Source: a virus
Length of the DNA: 33,164 nt
Direction: 5' to 3' (one strand)
IMG/VR virus record: IMGVR_UViG_3300044627_000209
Location: 1-33,164 of that record
Program-made: the position numbers and the translations under genes
Part shown: positions 8,901 through 14,519 of the stretch, one piece after another
Layout of the letters: the number at the start of each line of letters is the position of its first letter
How positions within the stretch are numbered: the first letter of the stretch is position 1
The notes under the pieces: model-generated
The model's input: only the letters and a program-made list of their open reading frames with translations
Told to the model about the DNA's origin: nothing
Database searches by the model: none

Positions 8901-11738
8901 ATAGCGGTTTAGTTCGGCAAACGACTCAAAGATCGTGCCCTTCTGTCTAGGTGCATAACGCTCGGCTGCACTGCCTTGGATGGGGCCACGATCTTCGGGG
9001 GCCACGTACTGGACTTTGCCGTTGACGATGCGTGTAGCGGCTTGAGGAGCCACTTGCTCAGGCATAAACTCAGCGCCCAACTCTTGCTGAACGGCTGTCT
9101 GTGTAGGCTTGGTTGCTGTGCCAAAAGCTGTCTCGCGTGTAGGCGTTTCTGTCTCAGAGAGCTTGCCTTCCTCCAATGTACGCAGTGCCGCCTGCACATC
9201 ACGGGTCATCTCAGGGTTACTGTTACCTGTGGTAGCGCGGTTAAGCCACTCACCAATCAGGTTGCGGCGGTCTTCGTTGGCTGTAACAGCGCCATAGTTT
9301 TGAGCAATCTGATCCAGTATCGACATGGTTTGCGTGTCGTAGCGTTGACGCTGCGCATAAGCTCGATCCATCTGGTCGAGCAACATGTCTTGGGTGGTTG
9401 TAGTGGGGATAGCCTCGGCTGGGCCAAACGTTCCGTATTTAACACCTGCACGCCAGCGTGTGCTGACTGCGTCAAGCTGAGGAGTTATATCGTTGCCGTA
9501 GCGTACTGAAGAATCAAGTAACGCGCTCAGTTCTTTTTCAATTTCTGTGATGGTTTCAGGTTTAAGAGAGCCACGAACCAAAGAAATCTCTTTAATTAAG
9601 CCGTCAATAACGTCTTGTTTAGCGTCAACTTTGCCGTTTTTAAAGCTGTCGTAAGCCGCGTCTCGTGCCGTTGCTGCTTCGCGTTGTGCGCGTTCTTGTT
9701 TTGGCAAGCTACCCAACCGTTCCTGCGCGTCTTTTGATTCCGTACCAAACGCGGTTGCACCCCCGCCCTCCATCTTGGCTTTACGCTCTTTCAGGTCACG
9801 GATCTGTTCTAGGAGAGTAGACACACGCTCACGGTTAGACCTACGGTCAATGGCAGTAGGAGCGCCATACGAACGGGCAACGTCTAATTGTTTGTTCAGG
9901 TCATCAATCTGAGCGTCAATGTCTACACGGGTTCCGGCCACAGGCATGTTCACCCGTTGCTGTTCGCCACCAAACAAATCACCTTGGGATGTTGTGCCTG
10001 TCAGCGGTTGGATACGTTCGATGTCTGTAGCGTTGCGGCCTTCTTGCTGCATCTCATAGGCTTGGCGCATCTGGCGCTGGTCTTCAAGTGCGGCGGCTTC
10101 TTCTGCCTCAACTTCGCTAAGTCTGTTTTGGCTTGCATTAGTAGCGGCTTCGCCAGCCGCCTTGTCTTTTGCGTCAATATCGGCAATCTGTAATTCCAAA
10201 CCGCCGTAAATAAGATTCTGTTGTTTTTTGGTTAAACCGGGCAAAGGTATACGTTTTTGCAGTACTTGCTTTGCTAGTACAGGATCAGCAAGCAGGTATT
10301 TAACGTAGTCTTGGGCAGCATCGGCAGGGTCTTTTTCATTTGCCAAACCTTGCGTGTTGGCCAGCGTTATTTGTTTTTTAGCGTAGTCAATCAGCGCTTG
10401 ACCGGGCACAGCAATCTGCTGTTCATAGTAGCCTGCAAGATCAGGCGTACCTTTTGGTGTTGGGGCGGAAGAAACTTCTCCTGTTTGCTCCAGCATGTAG
10501 TCTTGTGGAGTCAGTTGCGCAATACGCGCTTTCTCTTTGAGTTGGCGATACTCAGGCGTTAACTCGCCTAATTGGGCGTACAGTGCGCTGACTTCGGCTT
10601 GCGCTTCTTTATACACAGCTTTTTCTTCAGGCGTAGCATTCTTGCCGGGGTCTTTGAGTACTTTACGTTTATCTTGGTACTGCTGAAGTAAATCTTGGTA
10701 GTCTTTTGTAAACTTAATTGCGTACTCAGGTTTTTGTTTTTCTGCTTCTAATGCCTGTGCAGCAGCTTCTTCTTGAGTTTTCTGTTGCTGTGCTTGTTCG
10801 GTACGGCGTTGTAAATCTTCGGCTCGATCAAACTCTGCCGCTTGCCGCTTGGCTCCCCCACGCTCTAACGCACGGCCAGCAGGGGCTAAGGTTCCGGCTA
10901 ACACAGCGCCGCCAATAAAACTGTCGATGTACTCTTTGCGGGCCTCGGGGCTGTCAAGTTCTAAGCCTGCTTGCAGACGCTCAAGCAATTGTTGCGTGGC
11001 TTCTGTTACACCTTCTCGGCTCATCGCTACGCCCGTCTTGGCGGTGTAGTCTGCAATAGTGCGGGTTAGTGTTTGGGATGCAATTGCTTTAGCTTGTTCA
11101 GTCGTAAGTTTTGAACCCACAGAGCCAAACAGCTTGCCCACACCGGGCAACAACGCCATGGCAGCGGTGTCAATTAAAGCTTGCGGAACGGCTGCGGCTA
11201 CAGCCTTGCCAAGGCTGGCCTCTTCCAGCGTCTTGCCTGTCTCCACCTGAGCGCCAAGGTTGGAACCCGTGAACTGTCCCGTAGATACTGCACCTGCACC
11301 CAACAAACCTAGGCCAGCCGCAACTGGCGCAGATACTGGGAGGGTTAACGCCGCAAGACCTGCGGCGGCGGGGGCGGCCATGTAAGGAACAGACCCGCCA
11401 AGAAGTTCTCGAAACTTTAAAAACGGGTCTTCAGTAAAACCTTTTTCGGTTGGAGTAAACCGCTCCTGTGCACGTTTCTGTGCGGCTTCGTATTCTTTTT
11501 GCGCTTCAGCTTCGCTCTTAATGCCAAGCTTACCTTTGAGCAATTCAAACTCACCGCCCAGTCGGGTGGCACCGGCAGACGCTGCAGCTTTGAAACCGGA
11601 GGTGTCTTGCTTGGGTTTGTCTTCACCTTTAAACAACTCGGGAAACAACTGGCGAGCGGCCATCATCCCTTCTACGGGCGACTGCCCCTTCTTTAATTCA
11701 AGGGCGCTGCCGTCAGGAAGTTCAATGTATCGTGCCAT
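2859..11738 (-). CDS. Giant virion-associated polyvalent protein with zincin motif and LPD38-like domain (2959 aa)
   Basis: At 8.9 kb this is the largest gene and the last of the late operon. The N-terminus (YIELPDGSALELKKG) matches a leader common in large phage virion proteins. A Gly/Ala-rich hydrophobic stretch follows (about residues 112-200), typical of proteins that enter membranes. The centre (about 950-1700) is Glu/Lys/Gln-rich and predicted coiled coil. HEVAGH at 1943-1948 is a zincin motif, with EEVLAE at 1994-1999 supplying a plausible third ligand. The region from about 2600 to 2760 (FFNAQIQGLNVLVKA, then hydrophobic helices) resembles the large polyvalent protein-associated domain LPD38, and the C-terminus is charged and helical. 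The inferred role is an internal virion protein ejected into the host, opening an envelope path or cleaving a target. ATG start; the Shine-Dalgarno is poor. Domain names rest on motif memory. Confidence 0.85.
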   Translation of the reverse strand: MARYIELPDGSALELKKGQSPVEGMMAARQLFPELFKGEDKPKQDTSGFKAAASAGATRLGGEFELLKGKLGIKSEAEAQKEYEAAQKRAQERFTPTEKGFTEDPFLKFRELLGGSVPYMAAPAAAGLAALTLPVSAPVAAGLGLLGAGAVSTGQFTGSNLGAQVETGKTLEEASLGKAVAAAVPQALIDTAAMALLPGVGKLFGSVGSKLTTEQAKAIASQTLTRTIADYTAKTGVAMSREGVTEATQQLLERLQAGLELDSPEARKEYIDSFIGGAVLAGTLAPAGRALERGGAKRQAAEFDRAEDLQRRTEQAQQQKTQEEAAAQALEAEKQKPEYAIKFTKDYQDLLQQYQDKRKVLKDPGKNATPEEKAVYKEAQAEVSALYAQLGELTPEYRQLKEKARIAQLTPQDYMLEQTGEVSSAPTPKGTPDLAGYYEQQIAVPGQALIDYAKKQITLANTQGLANEKDPADAAQDYVKYLLADPVLAKQVLQKRIPLPGLTKKQQNLIYGGLELQIADIDAKDKAAGEAATNASQNRLSEVEAEEAAALEDQRQMRQAYEMQQEGRNATDIERIQPLTGTTSQGDLFGGEQQRVNMPVAGTRVDIDAQIDDLNKQLDVARSYGAPTAIDRRSNRERVSTLLEQIRDLKERKAKMEGGGATAFGTESKDAQERLGSLPKQERAQREAATARDAAYDSFKNGKVDAKQDVIDGLIKEISLVRGSLKPETITEIEKELSALLDSSVRYGNDITPQLDAVSTRWRAGVKYGTFGPAEAIPTTTTQDMLLDQMDRAYAQRQRYDTQTMSILDQIAQNYGAVTANEDRRNLIGEWLNRATTGNSNPEMTRDVQAALRTLEEGKLSETETPTRETAFGTATKPTQTAVQQELGAEFMPEQVAPQAATRIVNGKVQYVAPEDRGPIQGSAAERYAPRQKGTIFESFAELNRYLASDYLKAARQEMGITRETVARMELQVKEHEAKIANIRKQVEALKARKAVLEKSQISEDRAAKNIIADVEVRMEGILKRLSDELEPLRLEYMQVRSQVDQLADRSEETSRLIANNIANFKEMDDRAVEAAQETLKAKEELRQARNKLGSLAEKLPGIEAAQQKVITALERQRNPLLYESRQKLQDLQKQLSKARVTQPRTVVRLEAEIADLQNLMETQRVNPYIPSSAFITFLNNDLRLQLDAREETRKLNKAGKTLLDLGLQLELAAVDLDANLSTHPEIVAIKQEIGAAKELGADAVRALDNDLALLDNEIEKAENASYIESQFAKDVEKAIKDAAESRGFGAQMADVPIEPLTSAERDAVIARNKTQLEAFQASTARLQALSGQRIDFSKRREMLELIKTSTKDFAELEARIKEMEEGVLEMQVRVELVQIKLDEATEKAASYRGPRKNLKEAKALFAQIEDFNKQIEAGNKRVETLQKSIEDFEKSRVTKQKALLEARRATSSDPEVYAEVTKLINDRIAKLEKTISKKQEAVNKSEDAIAKLRKDIKAKKLEWSEGKATPETLKNMQAKLVKLVSSQKERRKRFAEFLKEREVLQARKSNRLGITRTNVLTGQNVSLLVREKDEETGEYRLVPRAKKASGTLDEEFTAEEERAKLYDSRTKRLADLQKQMDALQASAVPKTKKAKENRADKIVDLQRLINDQIEAVNEVLPPNMSRVSQATRIQSQAPGKLRGGTEQSKATVGISKQPIVESRTPAPITSEKAVADANAFAERIAAAKDKATLDAEFKAKEYEQQNQILDAMEDNRVRLIKFISRSEDELAEIGNVPSGNPTLADRRDKLKADVESAQFMLDRVGDDINRLTKEISDPYMGEDKTMFTQLIGTEMSGVTDEDIDTGFDDRYVFRTVTRGPTSLQTAQVERLAARITKGWVNAPEIVVVATEADLPVRIRGQLVREGRKTGITPGIFDTRTKKVYLIADNLSNANDVILTVAHEVAGHYGLRELLGGAYTDTMNSLYGGNLEVRLRANAKIRENKKLSKQTAVEEVLAEMAEESNPTPIEKSALRQLYERLRAWFRTTFNLGNVTDAEVQQIVANARRFVIEGGVAGTGQAPSGEATYRTKAAPEPDNALIALSRQITTQPKTLKEKLSNNLALQAEMQAVDMRAGLRETLKFGDDSLFMQAMYHVRKAEQKMAQMFTVMNSGPLVAYKDSKGFVGYRSSNQNSARDVFDAIADIPVADPQLKTNIAQTYMVAQRASNKGLAKLDLGALGITQEQLTAALAAADANPALKNALENVRRKYNAYNKGMIEFLASTGRITKKLAADLLKEGDYVPFYRVDKNGNASLVFNNNVTFNVGDIRRQPYLAELKGGDTKLLPLNEALQRNTLLLTDMALTNNAAKSVAYGMQALGKGKGPVDPKTGKPTDLMAIKKGLGPDDAKVIRFYQEPDPNKPDDKGERHIVVDTRGTAAEGIPAELVVQSLEGASLALPGFFKLGGAAADLLRAGVTRTPLYIARKLLREPMAAAFTGGLNNNAFTAVFKAGAEFVRMSRGTSDAQLKLIEKGLIQSNIFAGDMSDMKKMALQLASGKDQGALDKVLAAADRYAMRADAATLALILKNAEANGLSEVEADMMTMESMNFYKRGLSPTLQYASRLIPFFNAQIQGLNVLVKAARGNMPFEEQQQIKRKFFNNAMLLMGTGIVYAMAMEDDETFRNARPRDKYANFFLPIPGVDEPLKLPIPFEAGYFFSLAVAAVDGMRAETDGKAQFQALRDLFLGSVPGYSSMGVPALVKPAFEVWSDKNFLTGGPIEPRRMQGYDTEERYLATTTELAKQMSKLLPILSPIQIEHIVRGYLGVLPLVAAAGANGLFEREGKGERPAGRASDLPLIGTAFQKKYGGGDADVVYREAQEAVNANATFKKMLSEGRRDEAVAYRDKNKVELAMASAAGQYRQIIGRINTDIRRTQERDDLTAEEKRLRLDALDKAKQDRADAFIRQSRLVEERFGGGGGKT

Positions 11739-11756
11739 ACTGTTCTCGCAAATTGT

Positions 11757-11777
11757 GTCTGAGCGGCGCGGGCTCAG
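11757..11777 (-). promoter_or_regulatory. Hairpin in the leader of the giant polyvalent gene
   Basis: In the largest gap of the window (63 nt), the - strand forms a 7-bp stem TCTGAGC / GCTCAGA around a GC-rich 7-nt loop, ending about 18 nt before the ATG of the 2959-residue gene. No U-tract follows. It may tune translation or mark an RNA-processing site; this is inferred from symmetry only. Confidence 0.3.
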
Positions 11778-11801
11778 ATGTTTAAGCGCCTCTACGTATT
11801 A

Positions 11802-13496
11802 TCAACCACCCGGCTGAGTTCGTATAGTGGTATTTTTATTCGGGTTAACTTCAGGAATAAACTGTTTTGCAAACAGGTCAAAAGCCATTGGTGGTGTCAT
11901 AGTGTCTTTGCCAGCAAAAGCAGTTAAATACTTGTTGTAAGCTTCATACAGGTTGAACTTCTCTGCCTTCATCTTTTGCAACGCTTCTGCGGCTTTAACG
12001 GGGTCGCCGTACTGAGTAACTAGCGCATCAAATACCCTCTTGTCTGGCGTCTGGGCACGAGCGTTTGCAGCGCCCACTTCAAGTTTAGCAATATTCTCAC
12101 GCGACGTGTTTGTCAGCATGGTGTTAAATATGTCTGAACTGGCTTTTCCGCCAGCGTTTGTGATGTCGTTAACAGCCGCAATACCAAAACGCGCAGAGGC
12201 TTGTCTAGCCGTGTCAGCTTTATCTGTGTACATCCGCTCTTCTTTAAAGTCACCACGTTCTTCTGCGCGGCGAGCTTGTTGGATGTTTTGCATCTCTTTG
12301 TTGCGTTCTTTGGCAGCTTTCTTAAACTCTTTAAGCGCATCGCCGTAGTCGCCCAAACCAACCATAGCGCCCTTAGCAATGTTTGTAGCGGCGTTGGGAG
12401 ATTCTCCAGCAGCCATAGCTAAGAAGCCTTTCATCAGAGACATGAGGCCCGACTTCTCTTTATCAGTAGCGTCTTGCAGTTCTTCTTTTTGCAGCAGTTT
12501 TTCGTACCCTGCGTAAGCAGGGCCTTGTTTTTCGTTAAAGGCTTTTAAAGCGGCAATGCTGTTTTCTTTGGTTTTGTCTGCGTCCATTTGCTCTTGCAGA
12601 ACTTGCCGTTCAATGTCGCCAATACGTTTTTTTGAATTAAAGAACTTGTCGCCTTGCGCTATAGCTTCGTCAATAGTAGGCGCTTTTGTTGGTTTGTAGT
12701 TTGTGTCAAGTTTTGCAGCGCCCGGGAGAAGGTCTTTAACGCCACCAGTATCTTTTTTATTCTCGGGAGTAGGCGGTGCTGCTGCAGTCCCCGTTATGCG
12801 GGGGTCGGTTTGACGACGAAAGTTGGGGTCAGTTGGAGATGGCTTTGGTCGCATGTCGGCTTTTAACGCATTCAATTGCGCTTCTGCTTCTTGCGCTTGT
12901 GGAGCCCCGGCAGACTTTAAGAAAGCCACTTTTTGTTCCAAAGCAACTATCTTTTTAACACGTTCTTGTTCGGCTGCCTGAATTTCGTCCTTGGCTTCTT
13001 GCTCTGGAGTTGGCCCACCAAAACCGCTAAATTCTCCAGACAATGAACCACCAAACTGATAGCGAGGAACTGCACCACCACCAGACATACGAACCACGGG
13101 CTCGCTCTGCTGGGCAAAGTTAAACATACCGCCCATACCGCCTGTGGCCATACCTTCTTGGTCGTCTTCGTAGCCTGCAATACCGCCGTCAGCCATACGC
13201 TGCATGTTAGGCGTGGGGATCTGCGCTATGCCTTGGTTCTCTGGAAGCTGTTGCTGAGCCATGCCTGCAATGCTCTGCTCTACAACGGTAGGTTGCGGGC
13301 CTGCGTTTTGGCCTTGTGCCGCTAAGCGCACAGCTTTGCGGCGGTTTGATTCTGCATTGGCCAGCGACACAATGTATACGTCGTTTTTGTGCATACGTGC
13401 GTAGTCTTGCAACGCAGAATCGGGCTGCAATTTAGCCAACGTCTGTGTAATCAGGTCAGCATTAGGTACGGCGGCAGTTGTTTGTGTAAAAGCCAT
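11802..13496 (-). CDS. Virion protein of unknown function with Gly-rich 'ADGGIAGY' segment (564 aa)
   Basis: I chose the ATG at 13496 (MAFTQTT). A TTG at 13505 would overlap the upstream stop as TTGA but has no Shine-Dalgarno. Residues 101-150 hold a Gly/Met-rich stretch with MADGGIAGY and RMSGGGAVPRY. About residues 163-215 are a Glu/Ala/Lys-rich coiled coil, and the C-terminal half is helical and highly charged. No enzyme motif is visible. Its place between a Gln/Ala-rich protein and the giant polyvalent protein suggests an internal (ejection) or tail-associated virion protein. The Gly-rich motif also appears in the 933-residue protein encoded at 14520-17321. Function unknown. Confidence 0.8.
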   Translation of the reverse strand: MAFTQTTAAVPNADLITQTLAKLQPDSALQDYARMHKNDVYIVSLANAESNRRKAVRLAAQGQNAGPQPTVVEQSIAGMAQQQLPENQGIAQIPTPNMQRMADGGIAGYEDDQEGMATGGMGGMFNFAQQSEPVVRMSGGGAVPRYQFGGSLSGEFSGFGGPTPEQEAKDEIQAAEQERVKKIVALEQKVAFLKSAGAPQAQEAEAQLNALKADMRPKPSPTDPNFRRQTDPRITGTAAAPPTPENKKDTGGVKDLLPGAAKLDTNYKPTKAPTIDEAIAQGDKFFNSKKRIGDIERQVLQEQMDADKTKENSIAALKAFNEKQGPAYAGYEKLLQKEELQDATDKEKSGLMSLMKGFLAMAAGESPNAATNIAKGAMVGLGDYGDALKEFKKAAKERNKEMQNIQQARRAEERGDFKEERMYTDKADTARQASARFGIAAVNDITNAGGKASSDIFNTMLTNTSRENIAKLEVGAANARAQTPDKRVFDALVTQYGDPVKAAEALQKMKAEKFNLYEAYNKYLTAFAGKDTMTPPMAFDLFAKQFIPEVNPNKNTTIRTQPGG

Positions 13497-13501
13497 GTTC
13501 T

Positions 13502-14509
13502 TCAACCCATGTTATAGATAGCTAACTCAGCCAAACCTGCTGGGCGGCGCTCCAAGTCGCCAGTAGCTCCACCAGCCGCACCAAACAACTTAGCACCAGT
13601 AATGGCCGCACCGCCAAGACCTGCTACCTGAGACACCATAGACGGCGCTGGTTGGTAAATTGTGCTGGACTGCTGAGTCAGTGGCAAACCACGGAGCATG
13701 TCGGACATGAAGCCCATCTGTTTGTACGGGTAGTTCTGATAGTTCAGATAGTCTTGGTATTGGTTGTTCAGTACGTTTTGTGTTTGCTGTTGTTGCTGGC
13801 CACCAAATTGGTTCTGCATGCCCAAGATACCCATGTTTTGCTGGTACTGCGTGTTGCCAATGTTGGCCAAATTTTGAGCCGCTTGATTAGCTGTTTGCAG
13901 ACCTTGCAACCCAAGACCCGCTCCAAACTGCTGTTGCTGAGCGTTTTGTTGGTACTGAGTGTTGTACTGTTGTTGTGCATTTCTAAATGCGTCTTGTAAA
14001 CCTTTGGCTTGGATGTCACCTTTTTGACGAGCCAAGTTACCTGCGGCTTGCCCACGCATAAGATAGTCACCACTACCGCCAAACGCTCCTGCACGAGCCG
14101 CTTGAGCACCCTGTGCTTGTCCTGCAATAGCCGCTTGACGCGTTGCATCCTGTTGCTGTCGCTCCACTACATTTTGCATGTACGGATCGCTAAGAGCGTT
14201 AAAGTCTGCAGAGGTAAATTTTGATGGGTCGAATGTGTACTGAGTATTAAGAGCACCCAAACCAGCCGTACCAGCCAAAGCAGTTGCATCTTGTAACTGC
14301 GGCGCAGTCTGCATTAACCCCGCATTTTGATACGCTTGTTGTTGTAAAGGCGTGAACTGAGCTACACGGTCTCCCATGTATTGTTGGTACGGACGAGCAT
14401 TTGGGTCTGTGTAAGCTTGCGCTTGACCCAGCAAGTCCTCGACATACGGCTTGGCGTAGTCAGGGATTGTGGTCTGCGTCTGGTTTATCGTTTGTAGTTG
14501 TTCAGCCAT
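13502..14509 (-). CDS. Gln/Ala-rich virion protein (335 aa)
   Basis: Composition is dominated by Gln, Ala, Gly and Asn, with runs such as QQQQQTQ. The centre contains DPYMQNVVERQQQ followed by GAFGGSGDYLMRG and a long helical QYNTQYQQNAQQQQ region; the C-terminus is hydrophobic and Gly-rich (AGLGGAAITGAKLFGAAGG). Proteins of this style sit next to large internal virion proteins in many aquatic phages, so an ejection or tail-associated role is inferred. ATG start with AAGGAA upstream; the upstream gene's TAA is merged with this ribosome site. No recognised catalytic domain. Confidence 0.8.
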   Translation of the reverse strand: MAEQLQTINQTQTTIPDYAKPYVEDLLGQAQAYTDPNARPYQQYMGDRVAQFTPLQQQAYQNAGLMQTAPQLQDATALAGTAGLGALNTQYTFDPSKFTSADFNALSDPYMQNVVERQQQDATRQAAIAGQAQGAQAARAGAFGGSGDYLMRGQAAGNLARQKGDIQAKGLQDAFRNAQQQYNTQYQQNAQQQQFGAGLGLQGLQTANQAAQNLANIGNTQYQQNMGILGMQNQFGGQQQQQTQNVLNNQYQDYLNYQNYPYKQMGFMSDMLRGLPLTQQSSTIYQPAPSMVSQVAGLGGAAITGAKLFGAAGGATGDLERRPAGLAELAIYNMG

Positions 14510-14519
14510 GATCTATTCC

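Noticed and set aside
11780-11804. TAATACG on the - strand, resembling the start of a T7-type promoter
   Set aside because: Only the first seven bases match; the CACTATAG part is missing and no phage RNA polymerase gene is seen.
13497-13505. TTG at 13505 as the start of the 564-aa virion gene (TTGA overlap)
   Set aside because: No Shine-Dalgarno; the ATG at 13496 is three codons downstream and gives a normal MAFTQ start, though the TTG cannot be excluded.
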